Shown here: one piece after another, positions 33,079 through 43,694 of the stretch
How the letters are laid out: each line of letters begins with the position of its first letter
Position numbering within the stretch: position 1 is the first letter of the stretch
Origin: Fonsecaea monophora
Taxonomy: Eukaryota > Ascomycota > Eurotiomycetes > Chaetothyriales > Herpotrichiellaceae
Length of the DNA stretch: 64,000 nucleotides
Assembly (NCBI RefSeq): GCF_001642475.1
Contig: NW_019173943.1
Span: 248,001 to 312,000 of the forward strand
Reading direction: 5' to 3'
Program-made: the position numbers and the translations under genes
The notes under the pieces: generated by a model
Database searches by the model: none
The model's input: only the letters and a program-made list of their open reading frames with translations
Told to the model about the DNA's origin: nothing

Positions 33079-34858
33079 TCATTTCCGGTGCCCACTCCTC
33101 GCCAAGTTGATGTAGCCGGACCTCAACGTCGTAAAGACACCCTGCGGATCATATTTCTCGCTGACCCGCACCAGTCTCGTCAGGTTCTCCTCGCCGTAGC
33201 TGGCAAACACGTCCTGATCGCCCGCCGCGTAGTTGAGGTAGACGTACCGGTGGAACTTGTTCTGTGCTGTCGCTGTCGCCGTCACGCGCTGGGTGAATGT
33301 CCGTGCGAGGGATTCGACGAGATCGTCGTCCGAGGGGTCTGTCCATGACCAGAGCAAGGATATCACTTTTCACACATGTTTAGACACTGACTTAGATGGA
33401 TGATGGACAATGGATTGGAGAGCGAGAGGTTTTCCCAGCTTAGCACCAGGGCACTCACCGAACAGAGGTCCATCTTTCCTGCTGATGCCCAACGGATTCT
33501 CGGTCTCGTCCGACGGAAGCATTCGCGGAAGGAGAGGCTGTAGTAAGATCGCGGGCACAAAGTCCTTCACAGTATCTCTGTGTGGGTTGATAATGTCCTT
33601 GTAAATCGCCATGACTTGGTTGAGGACGCCCACGTCGCTTTTGACCGCCAACGCTAGTGTTTTCGACCTTTTTTTTCCCTTGGATGTTAGCAATTGACAG
33701 GCCTCTGCCTGGACGGCATCGAAGGAGGAGATACCTCAGCCCATGGGGATTATTCGCGTTCAACTCGACAGACAAGTCCGCGATGCTGCGGACCCTGGTC
33801 GACGACGCAATCGACGGCAAGGCCTTGAACCCGTCAAACACGGGCGGATCTTCCCGCGGTTGACCATGTGACAGAACCGCCGTGGTGACGAATTTGCCCA
33901 TCGGCGCGACGTAGGCCGTGATGATGAAGGCTTCGGCGTAGATATCAGCGGACGACGAAGAGGGATCTTGGTTTTTACAGAACTGGTCCAGCAGGGCGAT
34001 CGTCTCCGCCTCCGAGTCTTCGAGATACTGTTTCACCCCGCCCCAGATCCGGCCCTGCTCGAACGCGGCGAACTCGAATGTCGTCACGACCCCGAAATTC
34101 GTGCCTGCGCCGCGGAGAGCCCAGAAGAGGTCGGGATGGGATTCGCGTGTGGCGGTGACGATGTTGCCGTCGGCGAGGACGACCCGCTGGCCATTCATTA
34201 GGACACCTGCACGTCTGGATGGTCCTCGTCGGCTCGAGGTCGAGACATACCTCGTAGCTCTTGACATTGTCACACGCAAGCCCAAACCGGCTGGCTGCGA
34301 AGGAGATGCCTCCTAGAATGGGGCAGTCAGAGCTGGTTTTCGTCATTTCTTGTAGTCTCGATATAGATGTCTCACCTCCAAGGGTCAAGCCACCAACGCC
34401 GACAGTCGATATACGGCCCCCAGGCACACTGACTCCCTGCGTGTCAAGTCTGCCGTAGACGTCCCCCCACTTTGCCCCTGCGCCGACGAACACGGACTTG
34501 CGATCAGGGGCCACTTTCACCCCGTCGATCTTGCTCAGATCAATTAAGATGCCATCCTGGATGCTCGATGCGCCAGCGTAGACGCCATGTCCGCCCGCTT
34601 TCACGGCGAACGGGATCTGCTGGTCCCGCACGGTCTGGAGGATGGTGACGATATCTTTCGCGTCTTCCGGGAATACTTGGACAGCGGGGACCAGGGCTGC
34701 CGATTGGGCGGTGAAGTATTTCAGCTCGCCCGGCTGCGGTGCTGCGACTTTGTCCTTGCCCAATGTGTCGTGGAGTGTGGTGTACTGTCTAGCTCTTAGC
34801 ACTTTGATATTGTTTTCCAGTTGGAGGGGCTCGTACTGACCACGTCTTTAGGCGCCAT
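33079..34858 (-). CDS. FAD-linked (BBE-like) oxidoreductase
   Basis: Six exons (34858-34841, 34784-34376, 34312-34251, 34186-33735, 33667-33459, 33365-33079) close a frame of 478 residues. The PCMH-type FAD fold shows KAGGHGVYAG, whose His is the usual covalent FAD attachment site, the VGVGGLTLGGGISF segment, LACDNVKSYE followed by RVVLADG, and NPDLFWALRG-like HPDLFWALRGAGTNFG. The C-terminal BBE-like region ends with YVYLNYAAGD and EKYDPQGVF. The second (Cys) FAD link of bicovalent enzymes is not evident. No signal peptide is clear, so it may be cytosolic. It shares a divergent promoter with the EthD gene, which suggests a common pathway of hydroxylated or aromatic compounds. Confidence 0.9.
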
Positions 34859-34921
34859 GGCTTGTGTGTTGTGGAGAAGATCGGGAATGCAGCAAAGAGG
34901 GCGCATCAATGATATTACCGC

Positions 34922-34929
34922 TTTATATA
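34922..34929 (-). promoter_or_regulatory. TATA box of the FAD-oxidase gene
   Basis: On the minus strand TATATAAA lies about 65-70 nt before ATG 34858, at the expected distance for a fungal core promoter. Confidence 0.55.
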
Positions 34930-35036
34930 CCAGACTTGCACGTCTGCAATGATCCTTCGCAACCTAAGCTAGTTCGTGGTTTGAGCATCTGAAATACTCC
35001 AAGTAACACGGGTGATTGATTCGGCTCCCGCCTGCG

Positions 35037-35061
35037 CTTCCCGGTTCCGGGAACCGGGAAG
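35037..35061. promoter_or_regulatory. Perfect 25-nt palindrome in a divergent promoter
   Basis: The left arm CTTCCCGGTTCC and right arm GGAACCGGGAAG are exact reverse complements separated by one G. It lies between two divergent starts, 179 nt from the FAD oxidase and 306 nt from the EthD gene. Each arm holds a CCGG core, so it offers inverted CGG/CCG triplets of the kind bound by Zn2Cys6 dimers. Operator function is inferred. Confidence 0.55.
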
Positions 35062-35366
35062 GCCGTAAACCCCATGGGACCCCAGCACCCCAGGTTTCCG
35101 CAAGTCCTAGTCTGTGCACAGGATCATGTGCCGCTGGAGAAAGCGGAGTCCATTGTGGAGCGCGTCGAAGGTCTCGTCACGGTACTCTATGTCGGGAGTT
35201 CCTCCGATCAGGTTGCCAGAACCGGATACAGATGAGGTCGCCCACGGTAATACCACCCTTTCAGGAAATAGATACATAAACCGCTTGTAATCTCCTTTCA
35301 ATCTCGCCTCTCTCACCTTTATAACCCCAAAACTTTCATTCCCCCTGAAGTACAACCTCACAAGTG

Positions 35367-35983
35367 ATGACAGCCATGCCCTGCAAGCTACAGATCCTCA
35401 TCAACAAGCAAGACCACCTCAGCGACGAGGAGTTCCACCATTAGTAAGTTCTTCCAAGGCGACATTGCACTGGCACAGGTACACACAATATACAAAGTCA
35501 CCGCTTGACTGACCTCGTCACAGCTGGTCCGTCGAGCACCCCAAGATCTGGCTCAGTACCGAGATTGTCAAGAAGAAGATCATCACATACTCTCAGGTTT
35601 GAGTGTTCCGAGCACAGCACTGGCGAGGGATCCACCATGGGACTGACTGGTCAAAAAGTTCCATGTCGACAAAAAGGCCACGGCGGTCCTGACCGACTTT
35701 GGCGTCGATATCGGTCAGTGGGATGGCATCGTGACCATGGTGGCGGAAAACATGGACGAGTTGTTGAGCGTAAGAATGATCCATTTTCTCTCAAAAAGTC
35801 CGTTGGAACACAGATCTGTTGACGAAACTTTTCAATATCAAGGTCTTTGCGGACGAAGAGTATCTGCGCGTGGTGGTGCCTGATGAGAAGAAGTTCCTGA
35901 AACGCGAGACGGCCATAATGATGATTGGAGAGGATCATCCAAAGAAGGTCGATGGAAAGGTCGTGGTAGATATTGGGAGGTAG
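35367..35983 (+). CDS. EthD-domain protein
   Basis: Four exons, 35367-35443, 35524-35596, 35659-35769 and 35843-35983, encode 133 residues. The first join gives the EthD hallmark EEFHHYWSVEHPKIW, followed by strands around VLTDFGVDIGQWDGIVTMV and a C-terminal DEKKFLKRETAIMMIGED segment. EthD proteins are small dimeric alpha/beta barrels; fungal ones occur in polyketide and aromatic pathways as decarboxylases, dehydratases or accessory factors. No signal peptide is present. It is divergent from the FAD oxidase over a short promoter, so co-expression is likely. The exact reaction cannot be assigned. Confidence 0.88.
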
Positions 35984-36028
35984 AGTTATAGAACTAACTT
36001 ATCTCTTGCCGGGCGACTCAACCTTTCT

Positions 36029-38995
36029 TCAGGTCTGCTTCTTGTATTTGAACCTCTTCAAAAGCGTCGTCAATGCCTTCTCTGCTGCTTCCTTGGTTGG
36101 TACCGTGCCGGGAAACCCGAACTCGTCCCAAACGGCTTTCTGGACCTCGGGCCGCTTCCGCAGGTAGTGCATACAGGCCCCCTCGATGTAACGCTCCTTT
36201 ATGATGCCGCCGTCGTACCAGAAGGCGCGGTCCAGGATCAGGAGCACTTCCAGACAGATGGCGATCATCTCAATGGACACGAGGTACGTTCGAACCGCAA
36301 CGGTGACGGCGACGTGAGCACCTCCAGCGAGCCACAACACAGGAGCTAATGACATGGCGGTTCCTGCGGCCATTGCTGTGTCACTGAGGGCCGCTCCGAA
36401 GATCGTCGCGCTCATGAAGGAGCCGCCGAAGATTCCGAGGAGACTGCCCGAGTCATTTTTGACCGGCTTGGGCACCTTCAGCGCGTTGCTGATGATGGAA
36501 TCAAGGGCAACGGGATCAGGCTCGGTGTAATCGTATAACGTGGCAATGGCACGAATGGCCTTTGACAGGAGTTGCGACTTCTTGTCTTTCGAGCCAAAGA
36601 ACTGGAAGTTGGGTCGATGTCGACCAAATTCTCGTACGGCGGCTTGGATGGCTCGTTTGTGCCGATCCTGGACGAATCGCTTCTGCGCCGATCGATGTAT
36701 GTCGGCAACGATCTCGCTGGTCAATTGGGCATATGAGGCAGTAATCAAAGTCCTGATCGACTGTGTACCGCCTGAATCCTATCAGCGACGAGATCCAGAA
36801 GATTGAATGCCTGTCTAGAAGGGAAACGTACTTGCTGTGACACTCACAAAGATGGTGGACCCGATTCTTGGAAATCGTTGTCTCCACTCCGCGGCCATTG
36901 ACTCTGTTCTCTGGGTATATCTCGTAGAGACGAGCGGCCGCAGGTTCTGTCTCAAGGCGTCGGGTAGGTCTCCCCATCGGTAGATCTCGTTGAGTTCCTG
37001 GTGACCCTCGTCGATCAATCTATTTCTGTTCTCGTCAAACACCGCCGTCTCAACGTCGGAGAGCAGCTTATCACTCATGGTAAAGACGTGAACCAGAGGG
37101 ATTCGTCCAAGGTTCGTCCTGAAGAACCTTGTATCGCTTCCTTGAATTCTGGGGTTGTCCGTTGAAGTACAATACCTTGTAACCATGTCAAAAGCGAAAA
37201 CAGTGGCATTCTTTGCTCCGGCAACTCACCATATACAATGGAGCTGGTCTTGTAGGCCAGGCTTCTGCCCACATTCGGACACAAAGCTCTCGACATCGCG
37301 TACTTCATTGTCGGTACCAGTCTGAAACCCTCTAGCATCGTGTAATGACAATGGAGGGTTGCCACCGGTGATAGCCTCTCGTATTCGACTTCGTCCCATC
37401 CTTGCACCGTGCTCCGGAACTGTCTAGGCCACCGTCAGAGTCAACATGAGGACCCATGGAGTGCAGCCAGTGCGACTGGTAAGGTCTTACTCACTGCTAT
37501 TCGGCCAACAACTTTGTTTATCAGTGCAGATTTTCCAGCATGCGTATGCCCTGCCACCAAGACTCGAGGTATATCTGGGGCCATTGCACCGTGGATCTCG
37601 TCATGTATGTTCCACAGCGCTCGGTGTTCGCGAATGATCAATCGTTCTGTGTCTCGCAGTTCCTTTTCGAAAGTCCACCCGTTGACCAGCTGAACCACTC
37701 CAGGGTTCTTGTGGTCAAGATAATACACAGAGGGGTGAATGAAGACACCGTGAGGGCCTAAGTCAATCATCACACAGGTGAATACCGTGCACCCACGCTT
37801 CCAGTCCGGGTAAGAGGACATTGGTATACTTACTGTTTGGAAGATAGCCAACTAGCACTCCGTCTTTGAATATGAGTCGGTCGTCCTTTCCCGGGATGTC
37901 GATTCCAAAGTCAAGACTGGCGTTGAGTCCAGGCCTTTTCATTGCACTTGTCAAATCTGCCACAGATGATTTTATCCCGTTCTTGTACCGGATCTCCCTC
38001 ATTGGGACACCGCGTGGGAAGATGAGGTGTGATGGATCCGTGACATTTGACCCTTCCAGCCGTTGAAACCCAGCTTTGAATCCGTACTTCTCGGCCTCGC
38101 TGACGATCCACTGCAGCGGCCACAGAGCCAAGCCGTCTTCCTCGCATCCCCCACAAAGATTGCCATGTGTGCCGACGAACCAGGCCTCCTGAAGACTTCG
38201 TGAGCCATCCAAATCGTCTAGATCTGTGGACGGGAACCGGGTAGGCCGATACGCATTCCTGCGCTCAAACAGAGCAAGCGCATGCCGCGCGTGCAAAGTC
38301 GTTCTCAGAAGACCCATGTCATTGAGACCTTCGTCATCCAGGGCCTTGACTGTGTCAAACAAGCCGAGAAACTTGATTGAGGGACTGGGTCGGGTGTGGT
38401 GTGATCGATGTGCAAACACAGAGTTCCGCAACAGGTCGTCACTCGTCTTTGCGGCGTGATAAAGTTGTAGGGACTTGTGGAAAACGTCGTCAAAGTCAGG
38501 GTCATGGGCACGCAACGCTCCCAGGTGGTGCAGTAGACCAGCAACGGCACGGACGACGAAAGCGCCTCGGCTTGAGCCGAAGAGAAAGATTTCATCCTGG
38601 GATGGGCACAACTTGCAGCATCGCTTGTAGATCTCTTTGATTTTGGACTCGTAGCCGCTTCTCCCTTTCCCGGTCACTCCAGAGACGAGGCGCTCGATGG
38701 GGCCATCGACGGCACCTATACCGTCGACAATCGGGTGTCGTTGCTGCGACCAGGTCTTCCCGGTTGAGTCCTTGACTTCTCCCACAGCTGCCATCATCCA
38801 TAGCCGACTGATGTTTGTAGCGTTACCTTGGGGGGCCCCAATTGCTCCGTCTGGAGTCAACCAAGTGCCATCTGCGCAGATAATGAGGCGGACAGGGTGA
38901 TGCGCAGTGCCGCAGTCACGACACGGGCTCGTCTCTCGATTACTTTCCGGATCAGCGATGGTAGCCGATGGTCCCGGGGATTCTTCTCTGGTCAT
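36029..38995 (-). CDS. DUF2235 hydrolase-GTPase fusion protein
   Basis: Five exons (38995-37834, 37757-37495, 37411-37230, 37175-36848, 36760-36029) close a frame of 888 residues. Residues about 34-400 form a DUF2235 alpha/beta-hydrolase: IICADGTW, nucleophile elbow GSSRGAF (Ser142), FLGLFDTV and WFVGTHGNLCGG (relatives often have HSDIGGG). Residues about 450-640 form a P-loop GTPase: GHTHAGKS (457-464), switch motif HDARGF (499-504) and FTMSDK in place of TKxD. The C-terminal 240 residues hold a basic helix and a hydrophobic stretch near 750-825. Exon 2 itself carries the hydrolase end and the P-loop, so the fusion does not rest on a single splice. Function unknown; a membrane-directed, nucleotide-controlled lipase-like effector is inference. 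Confidence 0.8.
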
Positions 38996-39837
38996 GTTGG
39001 AGACTGCGGCTTTCGTCTTGTAGTAGAATTCGACAAGGCACAAGGATAAAACTGTACTCCAGCCTTACTCAGCCTTGCGTGTCTGTGACGTTTCTCACTA
39101 TACCGAGCCAATATTCCACGATTTGTTGTGGTAGTGGAATCTAAGCCGCACGAGGCTCAGTCTTTCTTTAATGGAAAGGACAAGAGGAGGACCATCAACG
39201 ACGAGTTCACAACAGAAAAAAGAAAAAGACTGGCCTCCTCCCAACTGGTGCGGCTGAGAGGAGGGAAATACTTGTACAACTTTCCCCTCTTTTTCAGCCG
39301 CGGTCCACATGCATGCATGCAATCCATCATGATAAGGCGGTTCACATTCAGCCTTATTTCTGATCGTTGCCTTGCGCTTCACAGCCTTACTCGCACATCC
39401 TGACGCCTCGGCATTGTGCATTGACTGGTTTCGGGGTGGTCTGTGTATTTGCAAATCACTTGTAATCAGCTGGATAGGTTTGTGGAAAGGGGGTTTCACC
39501 TCGATGGTACATTTCCTCGGAGGGTTGGCGAGATAGCTGGAGGTGTACCGAGTAGGCAAGTACCTCTGTAGGTAGGCACGCACCCAATGGGTGACAAAAT
39601 TCTGTCCCCACTATTATTAGGGTATTCTTACCGGATTTCCTGCCTCACTGGGGACGGAATTCTGTCACCACTGGGTGGTGGGACGCGTGGCACGTAGGGT
39701 CACTAAGATTATGTAATGAAGGCCACGCTAAACCCTTGGGGGCTTTAGTCGGAGGCTCCAATAATTATTCGATAGTACATAACCAGTCAGATAAGGTCCC
39801 TAGGATCCAGCAGAATTCACTATGTTCCAATATAAAG
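38996..39837. other. Intergenic with inverted repeat
   Basis: Upstream of the fusion gene and downstream of the Kre9-like gene. A MITE-like inverted repeat sits in the right half. Frames near 39098-39583 lack motifs. Confidence 0.5.
39582..39678. repeat. MITE-like inverted repeat / hairpin
   Basis: The arms 39582-39612 and 39647-39678 are imperfect reverse complements of about 30 nt (GGGTGACAAAATTCTGTCCC against GGGGACGGAATTCTGTCACC) around a 34-nt loop. Each arm also contains its own near-palindrome centred on AATT. Such a structure fits a short non-autonomous DNA element or a strong hairpin. No flanking target-site duplication is certain. Confidence 0.6.
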
Positions 39838-41058
39838 TCACACTGAGTCTCTACTTCTATCAGATTTGGAGTTAGAGCACCAACCTGCTGCTTTAGCCTC
39901 GGGACTGTCAAGCTCGCTGTACCTGGGCGCGTCTCCTTCCTCCACTGTCGGCAATTCGTGCACCGGCTTGGGCTGGCCGTCCAGCTCGGCCCTCTCGTAA
40001 ATTTTACTTGGTAATGTCGTCGCCGTGTTTGTCCCTACTGGAGCTCCAGTTCCAGTACCAGCGACCGTGGCTGGCGTTACATAAGTCGCATCCTTGCCAT
40101 CTCCAAGGCCCTTTTCGTGGTTGGACGGGACCAAGGAATTCGATCCTTGACGCGTACGAGTATGTGTACGCTTGCGTCGTCGCAGGAACCAGATCGCCAG
40201 GCCTGCTAGACCCAGCGCTGCGAGAACGCCGATGACGAGTCCAGCGATGGCGCCACCACTTAGACCAGAGCCGCTACCACCGCCACCGCTACCGAGCAAA
40301 GAAGGATCCGTCAAGTTGCCCGGTTGAGACGTTGCGGTAGTAGCAGCGGCGCCAGAACCGCCAGCGGACCTTGTCGTGTCTGTCGTGCCTGTCGTGCCCG
40401 CCGTGGTAGTCGATGTATTGTAAGTTGATACAGGGTTTCCAGTACCAGTTGTACCGCCAGCAGATGTGGTAATATATGGCGACGCAGTCGAACTAGAACC
40501 ACCTTGCGAAGTCGTCGCACTAGGAAGAGGGGTCGTAGCACTTCGTCCCGACTCGTCGATGATATTTATCGGGGCCGAGTCGACGGTCTGAGTCCCTTGA
40601 ATCAGGCGCAAGCTGTAATATCCCCCATCATTGTCACCGATGTCGACATCCCACTCGAATTGTTGAACAATGCCGTCGTCATCATCAGCTGCGTGAACCA
40701 AAAACATGTAAGTCGGCTTGAAGCAGTTACTAGTGCATGAGCAGGAGCGGAGATTTGTTAACTTACAATCGTCGTTAAAGACATCATCAATGACCCTCCC
40801 ATCTTGGACCAAATCCACGGCGATAGGCTAAAAACGGTTGAGAAGTCGCATTCCGATGATTTGCAATGGAAATAAGTTGAACAAGCCAGAACGTACCGTC
40901 ATTCCATCTCCGCCCGTCCAAGATATGAAGATTTCTGCACCTTCGTTGATTGACTCGGGAACATTGGAAAACTGAAGCGACTGAGCCTGGCCTTGACTTT
41001 GACGCAGCCAGATGACCCAGAGAAGAAGCACGGGGATGGGGATGCTCGACCAGGGCAT
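39838..41058 (-). CDS. Kre9/KNH-like Ser/Thr-rich single-span surface protein
   Basis: Three exons, 41058-40897, 40827-40767 and 40688-39838, encode 357 residues. After a signal peptide (IPVLLLWVIWL) an Ig-like Kre9/KNH-type domain is recognisable (INEGAEIFISWTGGDG, a FEWDVDIG segment with acidic patch DDSDDDDG). A Ser/Thr/Gly-rich stalk of about 110 residues precedes a transmembrane helix (IAGLVIGVLAALGLAGLAIW) and a basic stop-transfer RRRKR, then a cytosolic tail ending in a Pro/Glu-rich segment. This is the layout of fungal cell-surface sensor-like or wall-associated proteins. A final short intron near 39880 is possible, so the last residues are uncertain. Confidence 0.8.
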
Positions 41059-41619
41059 ATTCCTCGGTACATGAGAAAGCCCTCTTGCCTTTTCAGAATG
41101 AATAGTTTTGGTTTGAATCACGAGTAAAACAACTCCACGTCAAGTGCACACCTGCACAGACAAGACGTAAAAGGGAGTCCTGAGGCATTATTTCAACGAT
41201 AATCACAACAATAATTCAGTGCATTCTGGTCCTCACTGATGGCTGAGTTGCAAATGTATTTCGGGATGGGATAGCCAGTAAATTCCAAGACACAAATGCT
41301 TGATGACCCACAACAAGCGTGGCTGTGTGGTCTTGTGCTGTCTTGTGGTGGACTGAATCAAGCTCTTGGTCGCTAGGCATGCTAGACTGACTCGTCAGCT
41401 ACAAAGGAAAAGTTGGTAGAGGACGTGGAGCTTGCCATGGAACCTGGATCAAATTCATGGGTCATTCTTCTTATCTCATGCACGGAGTACCTTGACTGCC
41501 ATTTTGCCTCTATAGCACTTTGCATGCTTGAAGCTATTCTTAGATCCGTCTCTTTTGATGAACCTGGGCACTGCACAAACTCCGAGCCCCCTCATTCTAT
41601 GTGCACTATCCAGGAGCTT
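41059..41619. other. Intergenic, 0.56 kb
   Basis: Promoter side of the Kre9-like gene. Nothing else seen. Confidence 0.5.
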
Positions 41620-42288
41620 TTAGGAAATATAGAAAGATCCCCACACAGTTTTTCCTGTTTGCGGCAAGTCCCGCTGTGCGTTTCGGAACACCGCGGCGAG
41701 GGTGAGGGCGGTTTTGTCAAGCATTGGCACACGTCGGGCATGAAAACTTTTCAATCCGATCCGCAGGTATGATTGCTTTGCGATTTTGCAGCTGAGGAAA
41801 GCAGCAATGGGGGCCAAATACCTGTATCGTGATTCACTCGGGGGAAAAGGCGACATATGGACAGTCAAATGCTCGACTGCGCATGAGTGTGATGATGCTG
41901 AACCTAGAGCCGTTGCTTCTGATCCTCGTGTCACACGATATCCGGCCAAAGCCAGAGAGGTGGAGGGCTCAATATCCCAAGCAGCATCAGGATATCTGTG
42001 ATTAAAGGTGAATTGCACAAGTGACATGAGGCACACGCCAAAAATCGGCCCAGGAGTGACGAACGCAACTGTCTCCATTCGAATCACAGCCTCACCAGGC
42101 TGCGCCTGTCCTTGGAAAATCATCGAACTCGTCGCTATGGACATCTCGTGTCCGGCCCCATAGTGGCCTTCGGGCAGAAAGACTGTCTTGGTGAAGGCGA
42201 CCAGAACTTGGAGGACTGCTCCATGGGTCATTGGTGAAGAAAGAAAGACAATACATGCACAGACTTCGAAGAACAGACAAAGTACCAC
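41620..42288 (-). other. Unassigned long open frame
   Basis: A 222-codon frame without internal stop. Its first ATG is 19 codons in (about 42231), and a stop lies just upstream of the frame, so an intact gene would need an upstream exon I cannot find. The translation contains a hydrophobic segment (AFVTPGPIFGVCLMSLVQF) and a basic C-terminal part, but no motif I recognise. It may be an exon of a decayed membrane-protein gene or chance. Confidence 0.25.
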
Positions 42289-42876
42289 CTATAGTGGACA
42301 TCTTGGACTTGCGGGACCTGGCTTTCTGAGCCGTGGCTCAGCAATTATACGTATACTGTAGACTCAATGACCCCTAAAATAGCATCAACAGTCCATGTAT
42401 AGTCCTTTGCTGTTGCGCAATACACTTGAGCTTGGTCTTGGGCTGCGCAAGGTATACGTCCAAACGTACCCTCTTGACGTGTTCAATGGCCAATTCGATT
42501 CTGAACAGAGAAAGTCAATTCAAGGTGATCACGCGACAGTGATTGGATCGGATTGGAGGGGATATGACAACGAATGATGGAGAACTCGCAGCAGCACTGC
42601 CACCGCTCTTGCCAACGAAGTCTTGGAGTATTGGCGAAGAAGGGATTTGGCAAATCGTTACTTTCTCTGGCCTTGTGTTCGATGATCCTACACTAGAATT
42701 CAACTTAAAAGTATCCAAGTCACAACTCAGTCTATATAAAAGATGTCTCTCCCGGCAGGTTGGGCACAGTCACTCACATCAAGCCAAACTCGTCCCTCTG
42801 AAAAGCACAATTCTTTATCAAAAGCAAGAAGCAGAGTCTCAACAGAAAGACTTTCCCTACATCCAAAAAAGCAAAC
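42289..42876. other. Intergenic, promoter of charge-block gene
   Basis: Upstream of the charge-block secreted protein. Contains its TATA box and a purine-rich leader with AAAAAAGCAAAC before the ATG. Confidence 0.5.
42733..42740 (+). promoter_or_regulatory. TATA box of the charge-block gene
   Basis: TATATAAA lies 137 nt before ATG 42877, followed by a CT/CA-rich leader. This supports the reality of a gene made of unusually short exons. Confidence 0.55.
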
Positions 42877-43694
42877 ATGAAAGCATCTGCTGTGGTCATG
42901 ACAACCCTGTTGGCTGGTGCCGTTCTTGCCCTACCAACGGCGCCAGCACCAGTCGACTCTTCCAAACACCTGGCGACTCGCGACACGAATGTTGATGCGT
43001 TGAGAGCGACTCATTATGCCAGGGGGGTGGGACAGTCCCTCGATATCAGGGATGATCCGGTATGTCACTCTTGAAGAGCTGTGGCCTCATCTCGCATTAC
43101 ATTGTGGAGGATTGCTAACATCGTCCAAGGATACCACCGATGGGGAAGTCACAGACGATCTCGGAAGCGACACAGATGACGAGGTGAGTACTTACATTGG
43201 ATCTTTCTTCTCCCCTAAGCTGCACCGATCCTAACTGGGCATTGTAGCGCCGAAAAGGAAAGCTTACGCGAGCGGTTCGCAAGCGGTCAGCGCGGAGATC
43301 CAGCTCATCCTCTTTTGCAAGGAAAGACAAGAGACGTCCGGATGATACAGTGAGATCTGGCCCCTTTTACGAAGTACGATTTTGTCACCAGTTCTAACGA
43401 TATGCAAGGACAGTGAGCATAGTGACGGAATCGACACTGACAATGACAGTGATAGCGATGATGACAAGGTATATCCCTAAACACCTCCACGTTCGCTAGA
43501 GCCCCGTTGATATTAACTTGAGTCTCTTCTAGAAACATCGCAAGCGAGCCGTGGCCGTCAAAAAGGCAAGACGCGCAAATCGTACTAGACGCACCGCCAA
43601 CAACAAGAAACGCGATGACGATACCACCGACAACGATAGCCCAACTGACGGCGAGGATATTCATACTGACCACACTGCCAGCGACACTGACTAG
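42877..43694 (+). CDS. Secreted protein of alternating acidic and basic blocks
   Basis: Five exons (42877-43059, 43130-43183, 43248-43349, 43409-43468, 43533-43694) give 186 residues, and every intron is phase 0. Exon 1 is a signal peptide (MKASAVVMTTLLAGAVLALP) plus a short linker ending RDDP. Exon 2 is acidic (DTTDGEVTDDLGSDTDDE), exon 3 basic (RRKGKLTRAVRKRSARRSS), exon 4 acidic (DSEHSDGIDTDNDSDSDDDK), exon 5 basic (KHRKRAVAVKKARRANRTRR) then acidic again. Several Lys-Arg pairs could be Kex2 sites releasing the blocks. No family recognised. A chromatin-like or mineral-binding secreted polyampholyte, or a processed peptide precursor, are possibilities. Confidence 0.75.

Noticed and set aside
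34784..34858. Apparent frameshift at residue 8 of the FAD oxidase
   Set aside because: A 56-nt intron (donor GTCAGT at 34840, acceptor GACAG at 34785, CTAAG branch) joins MAPKDV to YTTLHD and the whole gene then closes in frame.
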